Below, piece after piece: positions 35,868 through 45,677 of a stretch of 64,000 nt of DNA. Source of the DNA: Bifidobacterium ramosum. Its GTDB lineage: Bacteria; Actinomycetota; Actinomycetes; Actinomycetales; Bifidobacteriaceae. The DNA is taken from positions 213,828 to 277,827 of the forward strand of contig NZ_WBSM01000003.1 in NCBI RefSeq assembly GCF_009299505.1, given 5' to 3'. The notes beneath the pieces were generated by a model. That model was given only the letters and a program-made list of their open reading frames with translations. It was not told where the DNA came from and did no database searches. Each line of letters opens with the position of its first letter. The stretch's first letter is position 1. A program made the position numbers and the translations under genes.

Positions 35868-36434
35868 ATGGCGAGAATCGCGCAGGAAGTCAGGCGTGCC
35901 TATGCCGCGTGTGCGGCGGCGCTCGTTTCCGCCCGGGCCGATCTCGATGCGGTGGATTCGCTCGGTTTGAACGTGGAGCTGCCGGTGTTCAGCGTCGGTC
36001 AGGCGGCGGAGATCGCGGGGATTCACCCGCAGACGCTGCGTCAGTATGACCGTCTGGGACTGGTGGTCGCCAAACGTACCGAGGGCGGCGCGCGACGGTA
36101 TACGCTGCGCGATATCGACCGACTGGTACAGGCTCAGCATTTGAGTCAGGATGAGGGCATCAATCTGGCCGGCGTGACGCGCATCCTCTCGTTGCAGGAG
36201 GAGAATCGTCAGTTGCGTCGCCAGAACCGGCATCTTCGCCAGCGGCTCGAGGGCGGCAGCGTGTTCGAGGCCGGCATCGACGGCGAGGTCGTCGAGGTGC
36301 GGCAGGCGCAGGCCAAGTCCAAGTACTACCGTGTGTGGCGGCGCGGCAGCGGCAAGCCGTTGCAGATCACCGCCGGCCGTCATGACGACGACACCGAACT
36401 CGTCCCCGCCGAGCTCGTCCTCCTCGGCGACTAG
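35868..36434 (+). CDS. hspR: Heat-shock repressor HspR (MerR family)
   Basis: 188 aa from ATG 35868 with AGGAG upstream; a GTG two codons earlier is also possible. The MerR helix-turn-helix reads VFSVGQAAEIAGIHPQTLRQYDRLG, and the coiled-coil has LAGVTRILSLQEENRQLRRQN. HspR binds HAIR sequences, and one lies upstream of dnaK, so it represses its own cluster. About 45 N-terminal residues before the HTH and a basic C-terminal extension make it longer than typical HspR (~130-150 aa). Confidence 0.92.
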   Translation: MARIAQEVRRAYAACAAALVSARADLDAVDSLGLNVELPVFSVGQAAEIAGIHPQTLRQYDRLGLVVAKRTEGGARRYTLRDIDRLVQAQHLSQDEGINLAGVTRILSLQEENRQLRRQNRHLRQRLEGGSVFEAGIDGEVVEVRQAQAKSKYYRVWRRGSGKPLQITAGRHDDDTELVPAELVLLGD

Positions 36435-36448
36435 CACGGCCCATCTCC

Positions 36449-36492
36449 GGCTCCCCTCTCTGAGGGGAGCTGTCAGCGCAGCTGCTGAGGGG
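36449..36492. repeat. Hairpin family 4, single copy after hspR
   Basis: GGCTCCCCTCTCTGAGGGGAGC stem followed by TGTCAGCGCAGCTGCTGAGGGG, the same two-part architecture as at 21.8 and 58.6 kb. It starts 14 bp after the hspR stop. Confidence 0.75.
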
Positions 36493-36530
36493 CGCAATCC
36501 GACCAGTCAAAGCACAAACATCCAAACGCA

Positions 36531-36564
36531 CATTGGGCCGCACCCCACCGGGGTACGGCCCAAT
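36531..36564. terminator. Hairpin between convergent hspR and alkaline phosphatase genes
   Basis: CATTGGGCCGCACCCC pairs with GGGGTACGGCCCAATG with a single G-T wobble and a two-base loop. It sits about 25 bp beyond the phosphatase stop and could serve both convergent genes. Confidence 0.75.
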
Positions 36565-36588
36565 GCCTATCTCAGCACGTCACTAATT

Positions 36589-38787
36589 TCAGCGACGACC
36601 CTTGGAGAACGTGATGCACAGCGCACCGGCGACCAGCGCGAGCGCGAGCAGCACCGCACCGAGCACGGTCGCACCGGTCTTGCCGAGCGGCGCGGCCGGG
36701 TTCTTGACGCTGTTCTGCGCGACGGTCTGCGAACCCTGCTGGTTGGCGCCGCTCTGACCGTTCGTGCCGTTGCCGTTCTGCTGGCCCGGCTGCTGGTCGG
36801 ACGACTGCTTCGCGCCGGCGAAGTCGACGGCCACGGCCTTGCCGGACTGGCGACCGGTGACGGTGAGCGTGTAGTTCGCGCCCTCGGCCGGCTTGAAGTC
36901 GGACGGCAGCGTGATCTCGGTGGTCTGCGCGGTGGCGACACGCACGCCGGCGACCGGCGTCTTGTTGGTGTCGTTGTCGGCGGACTGGGCCACGACCTTG
37001 CCGCTGGCCTTGTCGGTCAGCTTGTAGGAGAGCACCGCGTCGCCGTTGAAACCGGTGGCGTCGGCGGTGTACTTACCGTCGGCGGACTTCTTCACGGCCA
37101 CCTTGGCGCCGTCGGACAGCGCGTCCTGCGTGGTCTTGTCGGCGGCGAGGCCGAGCGCGTTGGCGATGGTGTAGAAGTTGTCGGTCTGGTCGGTCAAGCC
37201 GTCCACGCGGGAGGCACCCGGGCCGGAGGCGGCGATACGCAGCTGCGTGCCGGTGTGGCTCATGTTGCCCTGTGCGCCGGCGAACTTCTCGGCGGTGTTG
37301 GCGTCGCCGTCCTCACCCTGCGTGTACTCGTCGTTGTCGATCGGGTTGCCGTCGGCGTCCTGGTAGACCGGCTCGTCGGAGGTGCCGTAGGAGATGACGG
37401 TCTTGGAGCCGTCGTGGTTCTTGAGCACGGTGCTCAGCGCGTAGTACGGCTGGGCTTCGACGATCTGCGACGTGTGCGCGTGGTCGGCGGTCACGATGAC
37501 GAGCGTGTTGTTCAGGTCGACCTTGGCGAGCGCAGCCTGGATGGCCTTGTCGAGGTCGTCGGTTTCGCCGATCTGGCCGCAGGCGTTCGCGTTGTGGTCC
37601 TGCTTATCGATGGACGCGCCTTCGACCTGCAGGAAGTAGCCGTTCTTGGCGCCGTTCGCGTTCTTGCTCAGCAGGTCGATGGCCTTGTCGGTGAAATCGG
37701 CGAGCGAGGCGCCCTGGTTGCCGAGCCACTTGTCGTTCGGCGTGCAGACGGTCGGGTTGGCGTCCTTGTCGGCGCTGTACTTGGTGGCGACGGACGGGTT
37801 GAATTCGGTCGGCAGGTTGCCGTCGCCGAGCAGGGCGAGCACCGGCTTGCCCTGGTTGGCTTCGCTCAGGGCCTTGAAGCCGGCGACGTCACCGGACTGG
37901 ACGGTCTGGAAACCGCGGTCCTTGGCCTGCTCCCACAGGGTCTTGCCGTCGAGGCCGAACTGGTTGAAGTACTTGGAGCCGCCGCCGATGGTGACGTCGG
38001 CGCGGGTGTCGAGCAGCTGCTCGGAGATGGAGCCGATGCCGCCGTTCTCCTTGAGCTGGTTAGCGAGGCAGTTCTTGGTCTGGTTGCCGTCGGTGGCCGG
38101 GTCGATCTTGCCGTCGCCGTTGGTGTCGGTCTTGCCGTCCCACTTGCCTTGCGGACCGTAGCAGGCGCGCTCGGTGGAGTGCGATTCGAGGACGGCCGGG
38201 GTGGCGTCCTGGATTTCGGCGGTGGTCACGTTGCCGGTGGCCTTGCCGGCGGCCTTGGCGAGTTCGATGAGGTTGAGCTGCGGGTTACCCTTGACGTCGA
38301 CGTCGACCGCGTTGTTGTAGGTCTTGGTGCCGGTGGACCAGCCGGAGCCGGAGGCGGACGAGTCGGTGACGGGCGTGATCACGCCGGCGGTGGTGCTGCC
38401 GGCGAGCTGGCCCTTCTTGTCCTTAGCCATGAGCGAGTCGCCGGAGTTGTTGCCGAGCGAGAAGGTGGTGTACTGGCCGACGCCGGTTTCGGGGGCGGAT
38501 CCGGCCTGACCGATCTTGTCGATGCCGTCGAAGGAGCCGTTCACGCCGTGCAGGTAGTTACGAGCGACGGTGATTTCGGAGTCGCCCATGCCGTCGCCGA
38601 TGAAGAGGATGACGTTCTTGGCCTTGGCGTTGCCGTAGACGCCGGCGATGCGCTGCGCGCCGCCGTGCTCGGACAGTGCTTCGACGCCTTTGCCGTCTGC
38701 GGCGAAGGCCGGTGCGGTCAGCGCGCCGAGCGCGGCCACGGAGGTCAGCGCGGCGATGGCGCCTTTCGCGACTTGCTTCATGTTCAT
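36589..38787 (-). CDS. phoA: Secreted, wall- or membrane-anchored alkaline phosphatase
   Basis: 732 aa. A signal peptide ends near LTAPAFA (residue 29). The PhoA core is recognisable: VILFIGDGMGDSE (metal Asp), TDSSASGSGWSTGTKTYN with the nucleophile Ser, VEGASIDKQDHN and VTADHAHTSQ metal ligands. A domain of ~100 residues follows the catalytic core, then a Gln/Asn/Gly-rich spacer, a PLGKTG sortase-like motif, a hydrophobic span and a basic tail. It is therefore probably attached to the surface. It would release phosphate from organic esters. ATG 38785-38787 or the Met two codons later could be the start. Confidence 0.9.
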   Translation of the reverse strand: MNMKQVAKGAIAALTSVAALGALTAPAFAADGKGVEALSEHGGAQRIAGVYGNAKAKNVILFIGDGMGDSEITVARNYLHGVNGSFDGIDKIGQAGSAPETGVGQYTTFSLGNNSGDSLMAKDKKGQLAGSTTAGVITPVTDSSASGSGWSTGTKTYNNAVDVDVKGNPQLNLIELAKAAGKATGNVTTAEIQDATPAVLESHSTERACYGPQGKWDGKTDTNGDGKIDPATDGNQTKNCLANQLKENGGIGSISEQLLDTRADVTIGGGSKYFNQFGLDGKTLWEQAKDRGFQTVQSGDVAGFKALSEANQGKPVLALLGDGNLPTEFNPSVATKYSADKDANPTVCTPNDKWLGNQGASLADFTDKAIDLLSKNANGAKNGYFLQVEGASIDKQDHNANACGQIGETDDLDKAIQAALAKVDLNNTLVIVTADHAHTSQIVEAQPYYALSTVLKNHDGSKTVISYGTSDEPVYQDADGNPIDNDEYTQGEDGDANTAEKFAGAQGNMSHTGTQLRIAASGPGASRVDGLTDQTDNFYTIANALGLAADKTTQDALSDGAKVAVKKSADGKYTADATGFNGDAVLSYKLTDKASGKVVAQSADNDTNKTPVAGVRVATAQTTEITLPSDFKPAEGANYTLTVTGRQSGKAVAVDFAGAKQSSDQQPGQQNGNGTNGQSGANQQGSQTVAQNSVKNPAAPLGKTGATVLGAVLLALALVAGALCITFSKGRR

Positions 38788-39019
38788 ATGGATCTTCTTC
38801 CATTCATGGCGTACGTCGCGTCATTGTCATGCCGGTATGACGTACACCAGAACCTTCCCCCGAAATCGAACTTCGTTTCCCCATCCGGTTCCGTTGGAGA
38901 ACCCCATAACGGTAGTTCCATGTCCGACGCTATGCCGCGAAAGCAACGCCCGGTCGACCACAACACGAACCCCGTCTGAACTCCTCATGTCATGTTGTAT
39001 TCACCGTCCCCCTTTCCCT

Positions 39020-39301
39020 AGCGGACATACAGCCGTTTTTGACGGCGGAATCGGCTGGTTGTCCGCTGGGGATATGCGATACATCGCTGAGCCGTGCAAT
39101 AGGAATATTGCGCCTCCTCCCTGCGGACATGCAGCCGATCCCGCCGTCAAAAACGGCTGTATGTCCGTTGAGGGGAAGCGCTGCATCCCCATGCACGCCC
39201 GCACGTACGAAGCGTCACATCACACATCGCGCGACACATACCAAACATCAAAAAACGGACATACAGCCGATTCACCTATCTGAATCGGCTGTATGTCCGT
39301 T
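39020..39301. repeat. Palindrome family 1: composite element (39020-39169) plus single copy 39254-39301
   Basis: The hairpins at 39020-39067 and 39123-39169 are inverted copies of one another, loop included (TTTTTGACGGCGGAAT against ATCCCGCCGTCAAAAA). Their ~55 bp spacer is homologous, in reverse orientation, to spacers at 46942-46995 and 54325-54379. The gap 38788-39368 otherwise shows no gene. Confidence 0.88.
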
Positions 39302-39368
39302 GAAGTGAGATGAGGTCAGCGGGACGGAACGACTGTCCACTCACGACTGACTGCTCACGACTGTCCCT

Positions 39369-41915
39369 CTAGCTGCGCAGCAGGATCTCCGCGAGCGCGC
39401 CGGCCACGGCATCGGGCATTTCGGTCACCCAGAAGTCGTTGTCGTAGCGCGGGCCGCGGTTCATGGTGCGGATCGCGTCGAGCGCGCCCACGCCGAGCTC
39501 CTGCACGGCGTTCAAGGCCAGTTCCTTGGTGCGGTACAGCATCTGCGTATGCAGCAGCAGCTCCATCACGTCCGCTTCGATCGGATTGTCGGCGATGCGC
39601 AGACCGTCGGCGATCTCGATACGCAGGCCCTCGGTCGAAGCAATGCCCGCAACGCTGACGGACAGGCTCAGCGTGGCCTCGTCGTACGTCACCGACACGG
39701 CGGCAGCGTCAACGGACTGGCCGCCGGCCAGCACGCGCACATCGGCGTCGGCGACCGGCGCGACGCCACGGAACACGACCGTCCAGTCGCGCTTGTCCGG
39801 CACCGCCGTCACGTCGCCGGCGACCGGAGCCACCGCAAAGACGCTCGCCCCAGCACCAGCGGCACCAGCGCCACCCCACGTGAACGTCATCGACGTATCC
39901 GCGGTGCGCCCGGCCTTGGCCGCCGCGAGCGTGCCGTTGTCCTCGCGCAGCGTGAACGCACCGTCGGCCCCCGGGAACACGAGTACGCGCAGCGCACGCG
40001 GATTGTCCACCGCATTCACCGCGTCGCCAGCACCGGCCCCCGCGACCTCCTGCAGCGGCACGATGCCGCCGGCCTTGGCGAACACCGGCATCCGGTCGAT
40101 CGCACGCCACGCCTCCAGCCGTCGTCCACGCCCGGAAACACCCCGTGAAACATACCGGCGACCGTCGAAGAAGTCGAACCACTCTCCGTCCGGCAGCCAC
40201 ACCTCGGCCCGTCCGCGCTGCACCGCGCGGTCGTTCGGCGACACCACCGGCGCGACGATCAGCTCGGTGCCGAACCGGAACTCGTCCGGCACCTCATACG
40301 CGTCGGCGATGTCCGGCGACTGCCAGTACATCGGCTCGACCAGCGGCCGCCCGTCGCGCGCCGCGCGGTAGTCCATCGTGTACAAGTACGGCAGCATCGC
40401 ATGACGCAGCCGCAGCACGTCGGTCATGGCGTCGCAGATCTCCGCACGGAAGTTCCACGGTTCCTTACCCACGAACGGTGAGCTGGACGAATGCAGGCGG
40501 TTGATCGGGCTGAACGCGCCGAGCTGGTACCAACGGGCCTCCAGCTCCTCGTCGCGGTAGCCGAACATGTGGCCGCCGATGTCGTGGCTCCACCAGCCGT
40601 AGCCGATGTTCGACGCGGTCGCGGTGAACTGCGGCTGGAACGCGAGCGACTCCCATGTCACAATCGTGTCGCCGGAGAAGCCGACCGGGTAGCGGTGCGA
40701 GCCTGGCCCGGCGTAACGCGAGAACGTGAGCGGCCAGCGCCCGTCGCGCCCGGAGTCGAGGTAGTGCATGTGGTTGAGCATCCACAGCGGATCAAGACCC
40801 TTCTGCCTCGTCACGCCGCCCTGCTGCCAGTCGAGCCACCAGAAGTCGACGCCGTCGTCTTCCATGCGGTGATGCATGTCGAAGTACGCGTCCACGAACT
40901 GCGGGTTGGTCAGGTCGAATTCGACGGCCTCTTCGGTGGCCGGGTCGATGCCGACGCGCGACGCCACTTCGGGGTAGGCGTCCTCGAACGCACGCACGCC
41001 GTCGCGCGGGTGCACGTTGAGGGTCGTGTGCAGTCCGCGTGCGTGCAGGTCGCGCAGGAACTGCGGCGGGTCGGGAAACAGCGTGCGGTTCCACGAGTAG
41101 CCGGTCCAGCCGGAGCCGTACTTCGGGTCGACGTCGTCCACGCGGTGCCAGTCCATGTCGATCACGGACGTGGTGAACGGCAGTCCGGCGCGCTTGAACC
41201 GGTCCATGAGCGCGAGGTAGCCGTCCTGCGTGTAGCGGTAGTAGCGGCTCCACCAGTTGCTGAGCGCCCAGCGCGGCAGCAGCGGGGTCGGGCCGGTGAG
41301 GCGGTAGAAGTCGTGCACGGCTTCGATGTAGCGGTGGCCGTAGCCGAAGAAGTACAGGTCGGTTTCGGCGGTGTCGCGCGGGGTGACCCAGCTGCCGAAC
41401 GGGTTGTGCTTGCCGTTGATCTCGTCGGCTTCGACGATGATGTTGGAGGCGGAGTCGTCGATCACGGCCCAGCCGTCGCGTGAGATCACGCCGTCGTCGA
41501 GCGGGATCGCGCCGTTCGCCTCGTCGAGCGTGCGCGCGGTGCCTTTGAGGTTGCCGCGCTGTTCGTCGCCGTAGTGCCACGTGTTGAACTGCGTGTCGGA
41601 CACGCCTTTGACGACGACGCTGAGGCCTTCCTTGCTGAACGGCTGCTTGTCGTAGGTGATGTACAGTGCGGCCGTGTCGATGATGATGCGGCCGTCGCGT
41701 TCGGTGACGGTGTACTGTACCGGCTCGCCGAAGTCACGGTTGAGCACGGTCTGCGTGGGACGGTTTTCGAAGTCGCCGCTATCGGACCATTCGAAGCGTA
41801 CGAGCGAGTCGGTGAGCAGGCCGATGCGCCAGCGGTCGCCGACGATCGTGCTGTCGGCGCGCATGGCCGGCGCCGCGTCGACCTTGAAGTCCTGCGGATT
41901 GGGCGACGTTGCCAT
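39369..41915 (-). CDS. GH31 alpha-glucosidase / alpha-xylosidase
   Basis: 848 aa cytosolic enzyme. ATG 41913-41915 is preceded by GAAGGGG; the open frame upstream is noncoding. The GH31 catalytic motifs are present: FWWLDWQQGG with the nucleophile Asp near residue 360, and GFSGDTIVTWESL with the acid/base Asp about 55 residues later. PRWALSNWWSRYYRYTQ and YGWWSHDIGGHMFG are typical of the family. It releases alpha-linked glucose or xylose from oligosaccharides. It is the last gene of an operon with a binding protein and two permeases, so it probably acts on the imported sugar. Start of the exact substrate range cannot be inferred. Confidence 0.9.
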   Translation of the reverse strand: MATSPNPQDFKVDAAPAMRADSTIVGDRWRIGLLTDSLVRFEWSDSGDFENRPTQTVLNRDFGEPVQYTVTERDGRIIIDTAALYITYDKQPFSKEGLSVVVKGVSDTQFNTWHYGDEQRGNLKGTARTLDEANGAIPLDDGVISRDGWAVIDDSASNIIVEADEINGKHNPFGSWVTPRDTAETDLYFFGYGHRYIEAVHDFYRLTGPTPLLPRWALSNWWSRYYRYTQDGYLALMDRFKRAGLPFTTSVIDMDWHRVDDVDPKYGSGWTGYSWNRTLFPDPPQFLRDLHARGLHTTLNVHPRDGVRAFEDAYPEVASRVGIDPATEEAVEFDLTNPQFVDAYFDMHHRMEDDGVDFWWLDWQQGGVTRQKGLDPLWMLNHMHYLDSGRDGRWPLTFSRYAGPGSHRYPVGFSGDTIVTWESLAFQPQFTATASNIGYGWWSHDIGGHMFGYRDEELEARWYQLGAFSPINRLHSSSSPFVGKEPWNFRAEICDAMTDVLRLRHAMLPYLYTMDYRAARDGRPLVEPMYWQSPDIADAYEVPDEFRFGTELIVAPVVSPNDRAVQRGRAEVWLPDGEWFDFFDGRRYVSRGVSGRGRRLEAWRAIDRMPVFAKAGGIVPLQEVAGAGAGDAVNAVDNPRALRVLVFPGADGAFTLREDNGTLAAAKAGRTADTSMTFTWGGAGAAGAGASVFAVAPVAGDVTAVPDKRDWTVVFRGVAPVADADVRVLAGGQSVDAAAVSVTYDEATLSLSVSVAGIASTEGLRIEIADGLRIADNPIEADVMELLLHTQMLYRTKELALNAVQELGVGALDAIRTMNRGPRYDNDFWVTEMPDAVAGALAEILLRS

Positions 41916-42024
41916 AGTGGATACCCCTTCGTATGAATATGTGTTGTCGTAGTGAGTTGCCGTATCGTATACTGCGGCTCCCCTTGCCGAACGAATCGGC
42001 AGGGGGAGCCGCAGCATGGGTTGG

Positions 42025-42849
42025 TTACTTGCCGGAGCCGGTCGCGATGCCGGCGATGAACTGCTTCTGGAAGATCATGTAGACCACGATCACCGGGATG
42101 ATCGCCAGCGAGGTCGCCGCGAACAGGCCGCCGTAGTCGGTGCCGTACTGGCCGTTGAAGGCCTTCAGACCGACGGCGAGCAGCTGCTTGTTCTCGTCGG
42201 TGATCATGAGGAACGGCCACAGGTAGTCTTCCCAGTTCCACAGGAACGTGAAGATGGCGAGCGCCGCGATGGTGTTGTGGCTCATCGGCAGGATGATGCT
42301 GTGGAAGATGCGCGTGTCGGACGCGCCGTCCAGCTTGGCCGCTTCAATCAGCTCGTCGGAGATGCCTCCGATGGACTGGCGGAACAGGAAGATGCCGAAG
42401 GCGCTGATGAGGCCGGGCACCACGAGCGAGGTGTACGTATCCTGCAGACCCCAGTTGGTGAACATCTCGTACTGCGGGATGATGGTCACGGCCCACGGGA
42501 TCATCATGGTGCTCATGACGACGCCGAACAGGAGGTCGCGGCCACGGAAGTGCATCTTGGAGAACACGAAGCCAAGCACGGCGCTGGTGTAGATCGCGAT
42601 GATGGTCTTGAGCGCGGCGACGAACAGCGAGTTGGCGAACAGCCGCATGAAGTTGAACTTCTCCTGGATGTTCACGTAGTTCTCGATGGTGGACGGCGTC
42701 GGGAACAGGCCGCCGGTCACCTTGACGATTTCGCTGTTCGGGGCGAACGACGAGATCAGCATCCAGATGAACGGGACGATGGTGATGAAGGCGATGACGA
42801 AAAGGAGCGCGGTGAGGATCCAACCGGCGATGTTGCGTTTCGTGTTCAT
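42025..42849 (-). CDS. Carbohydrate ABC transporter permease, MalG type (GH31 locus)
   Basis: 274 aa from ATG 42847-42849, overlapping the stop of the upstream permease by 4 bp. Six membrane spans and the EAA loop (LIEAAKLDGASDTRIFHSII). The frame is open upstream through the other permease gene, but that extension is a shadow of the correct reading frame. It partners with the MalF-type protein and the binding protein upstream. Confidence 0.9.
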   Translation of the reverse strand: MNTKRNIAGWILTALLFVIAFITIVPFIWMLISSFAPNSEIVKVTGGLFPTPSTIENYVNIQEKFNFMRLFANSLFVAALKTIIAIYTSAVLGFVFSKMHFRGRDLLFGVVMSTMMIPWAVTIIPQYEMFTNWGLQDTYTSLVVPGLISAFGIFLFRQSIGGISDELIEAAKLDGASDTRIFHSIILPMSHNTIAALAIFTFLWNWEDYLWPFLMITDENKQLLAVGLKAFNGQYGTDYGGLFAATSLAIIPVIVVYMIFQKQFIAGIATGSGK

Positions 42850-43733
42850 GACAGATCCGTATCTCCCGAAACCTTGAACATGATGAGCGTGAGCACGCCG
42901 GTGAAGAGGAACAGCACGACGGCCTGCGCGGAGGCGACACCGAAGTTGTACTTCTGGAACGCCTGGTCGAAGATGAGGTAGCTGATGGTGTACGTGGAGG
43001 TGCCCGGGCCACCCTCGGTCATGACGAGGAACTGGACGTAGGCCTGCAGGTAGCTGATCAGCGAGGTGATGACGATGAACAGGGTGCTGGACTTGAGCAG
43101 CGGCAGGGTGATCTTGAAGAAGGTCTGCACGCCGTTCGCGCCGTCGATGGACGCCGCTTCGTACACGTCGCGCGGCAGGTTCATGATGCCGGCGAGGTAG
43201 AGAACGGTAGCGTAGCCGAAGTCCTTCCAGATCGTCATGATGATGATCGCGGGCATGGCCCACTTGGTGTCGTGCAGCCAGTTGATGTTGAGGCCGGTGA
43301 CGCGGTCGATCATGCCGAACTGCGGGTCGAACATCCACATCCACACGAACGAGACGGCGACGAGCGGGGTGATGGTCGGCATGTAGAACAGGCCGCGCAG
43401 CGAGTCCTTGCACTTGACGATCTTGGAGCTGAGCAGCAGCGCGAGGGCGAGGCCGAGCACGATGCGGAAGAAGGTGGAGACGCCGGCGAAGATCGCGGTG
43501 TTCAGCATCGAGGTCCAGAACAGCTTGTCGGTAAGGATCTGGGCGAAGTTCGCGAGTCCGACCCACTCGTAGGTGCCGACCAGCGGGTTCCAGTCGTGGA
43601 GGCTGCCGGCGAACGCCTTGAAGATCGGGTAGGCGAGGAAGACGGCGAAGTAGACGACGAGGAAGGTGACCGCGATGTTGCGGAGAGAGAAGATCTTGCT
43701 GAGGACGGATCCGGAGCTCTTGGTGTTCTTCAT
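42846..43733 (-). CDS. Carbohydrate ABC transporter permease, MalF type (GH31 locus)
   Basis: 295 aa, six membrane spans, EAA loop VYEAASIDGANGVQTFFKI. It follows the binding-protein gene after a 195 bp gap that contains a strong hairpin, and is translationally coupled to the MalG-type gene. Confidence 0.9.
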   Translation of the reverse strand: MKNTKSSGSVLSKIFSLRNIAVTFLVVYFAVFLAYPIFKAFAGSLHDWNPLVGTYEWVGLANFAQILTDKLFWTSMLNTAIFAGVSTFFRIVLGLALALLLSSKIVKCKDSLRGLFYMPTITPLVAVSFVWMWMFDPQFGMIDRVTGLNINWLHDTKWAMPAIIIMTIWKDFGYATVLYLAGIMNLPRDVYEAASIDGANGVQTFFKITLPLLKSSTLFIVITSLISYLQAYVQFLVMTEGGPGTSTYTISYLIFDQAFQKYNFGVASAQAVVLFLFTGVLTLIMFKVSGDTDLS

Positions 43734-43837
43734 CGGATCTCACCTCGCTTGGCTGGTGCCATGAACGGGTTCATGTCAATCTCCTAAAGTCTTGCGGCCG
43801 CATCCGTGCGGCTCGCAGAGCGTTGTTGCGAAAAGAA

Positions 43838-43880
43838 AGGCCGCGGCAAGGCGGGAAAGGGGAACGTCTTGCCGCGGCCT
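43838..43880 (-). terminator. Hairpin between binding-protein and permease genes
   Basis: AGGCCGCGGCAAG (43838-43850) and CTTGCCGCGGCCT (43868-43880) form a perfect 13 bp stem. It begins 49 bp after the binding-protein stop. Such stems commonly stabilise or partly terminate the message so that binding protein exceeds permease. Confidence 0.7.
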
Positions 43881-43928
43881 GTGGGGGTGGCCGGCGCAGG
43901 CCGGCCGGGGAGGAAGGGAAGAAACGGT

Positions 43929-45317
43929 TTACTTGTGCTCGTCGTAGTAGGCGTACTTGCTTTCCATCGACTTGAAGTTGGAGCTCTTCATGTCGGTGTC
44001 CATCTGGTTCTGAGCCGTCTTGAGCGCTTCCGCGATGCTCATGCCGTTCTGGAACACGTTCTCGAAAGCGGTCTTGCCACTGGTCTCGACGGTTGCCGGA
44101 GCCGGGCCGGGCCAGATCAGGCGGTCGACGCGCGGCTGGATGGCAGCCATGACCGGCTGGGCGAGGATGTCCTTGTCTTCCTGCAGGGAGGACTTGGCCG
44201 GGAAGGAGTTGAGGTACTTGACTGCATCGCGGATGTAGTCATCGTTGGCGAGGATGAACTTGATGAAGTCCTGCGCGACGGCCTGCTGCTCCTTGGTCTG
44301 GTTGCCGTTGACGCCCGGGGTGGACTCACCGTTGTAGCGGTCGTAGGCGAACGGGGTGTCCTTGGTGAAGGTCGGGGTGGCGAAGATGCCGTACTCGATA
44401 TCCGGGTACTTCTCCTTCAGAGTGCCTTCCATGTGACCCCACGCGTAGATCATCGCGGACTGGCCGTTGCCGAAGCTCTGGGTGTAGTCGTTGCCGAAGT
44501 CGTTGGAGCCGACCTTGTACTTGTCGTACAGATCCTTGAGGAACTGCATGTTCTCGGCGGTGACGTCGTTATCGTAGTTGGCCTTGGTGCCGTCCTCGCT
44601 GAAGAGCAGCTCGCCCTTCTGGTAGTTGAGGCCCTGGTAGATGGCGGAGTAGGCGTCGCCGTTGAAGTTGAAGCCGGCCTGGGTCATCTTGCCGCCGTCG
44701 GTCTTGGTGAGCTTCTGCGCGACCTTGATGAACTCGTCCCACGTGGTCGGGATGTCGGCGTCGGTCAGGCCAGCCTCGGCCCACAGCTTCTTGTTGTAGT
44801 AGATGTTGCCGGTGTTGATCACGGAGTCGATGTACTTGACCTTGCCGTTCTCGTCCTCGTGCACGGAGGCGGTGGTGTAGTCGGCTTCCAGATCGGCCTT
44901 GTCGATGTCGTAGTCGGCGGCGTACGGGCGGATCAGCGCATCGTAGGAGTTGTGGATGTTGAAGATGGCCGGGCCGTTCTTGCCCTTGAGCGCCAGCGGC
45001 AGCTTGGTCCAGTAGTCGTCCCAGGAAACGTTGACGGTCTTGATCTTGACGTTCGGATAGATCTTCTGATAGGCGTCGATCATGTCGTAGACCGGATCGG
45101 AGCCCTTGCTGCCCCAGCTCCAGTATTCGAGGTTGATCGGCTTGCCGTCGTTGACGAGGTGGTTCGGATCGTACTTGATGGTCTGACCCATCACGTCAAG
45201 GCCCTTGTCGGCCTTGGTATCGGTGGTGCCGGTCGCAGTATTGCTACCGCCGCAAGCAGCCAGAGAGAAAATGCTCACGGTTGCAATAGCAGCTGCAAAC
45301 GCTTTCTTGATGTTCAT
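43929..45317 (-). CDS. Sugar-binding lipoprotein of the GH31 locus ABC transporter
   Basis: 462 aa from ATG 45315-45317 with AAGGAG upstream; the frame is open far upstream but that sequence is the operator region and the opposite strand of the regulator. Signal peptide with lipobox SLAAC near residue 22. The mature part is a two-lobed family 1 sugar-binding protein (INLEYWSWGSKGSDPVYDMI, IYAWGHMEGTLKEKYP). Three operators lie upstream, and a divergent LacI gene probably responds to the transported sugar. Confidence 0.9.
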   Translation of the reverse strand: MNIKKAFAAAIATVSIFSLAACGGSNTATGTTDTKADKGLDVMGQTIKYDPNHLVNDGKPINLEYWSWGSKGSDPVYDMIDAYQKIYPNVKIKTVNVSWDDYWTKLPLALKGKNGPAIFNIHNSYDALIRPYAADYDIDKADLEADYTTASVHEDENGKVKYIDSVINTGNIYYNKKLWAEAGLTDADIPTTWDEFIKVAQKLTKTDGGKMTQAGFNFNGDAYSAIYQGLNYQKGELLFSEDGTKANYDNDVTAENMQFLKDLYDKYKVGSNDFGNDYTQSFGNGQSAMIYAWGHMEGTLKEKYPDIEYGIFATPTFTKDTPFAYDRYNGESTPGVNGNQTKEQQAVAQDFIKFILANDDYIRDAVKYLNSFPAKSSLQEDKDILAQPVMAAIQPRVDRLIWPGPAPATVETSGKTAFENVFQNGMSIAEALKTAQNQMDTDMKSSNFKSMESKYAYYDEHK

Positions 45318-45414
45318 GTTTCTCCTTACTTCCTTGTAATCCCTCGCAATTTCTTGCGGACATGAAACAGAATAAACCCATCGAACCCGTTCGGCAAATC
45401 GACGAAAACCTGTA

Positions 45415-45511
45415 TGCAACCCGTTACATTTGCAACCCGTTACATTGCAAGCATTGTGCACGCTAACATAGCAATTTCCCTCGGCGTGTCGCCACTGTAA
45501 ACCGTTACATT
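45415..45511. promoter_or_regulatory. Three LacI-type operators between the GH31 locus and its regulator
   Basis: TGCAACCCGTTACATT occurs twice in direct tandem (45415-45430, 45431-45446), and TGTAAACCGTTACA at 45496-45509. The shared core TGYAACCNGTTACA is palindromic. These sites differ from those of the other LacI loci in the window. Confidence 0.8.
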
Positions 45512-45677
45512 CATTTCGTGCATACGCTTGCATGGCGTAGAATGTCATAACAGCAGACCGATCTTGCACGGCATGCGCAGTCCGCGGCATGCATGAGGTG
45601 GCGGCAAGATTGCATATCACCAATGCATAGGTGCATACGTATGCGCAAGCGTGCTCATCGCAGAAAGGAGTGCCGTC

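Noticed and set aside
42025-43743. Single 572-residue fused permease
   Set aside because: The first ~300 codons are an out-of-frame reading of the MalF-type gene; the real MalG gene starts at 42849.
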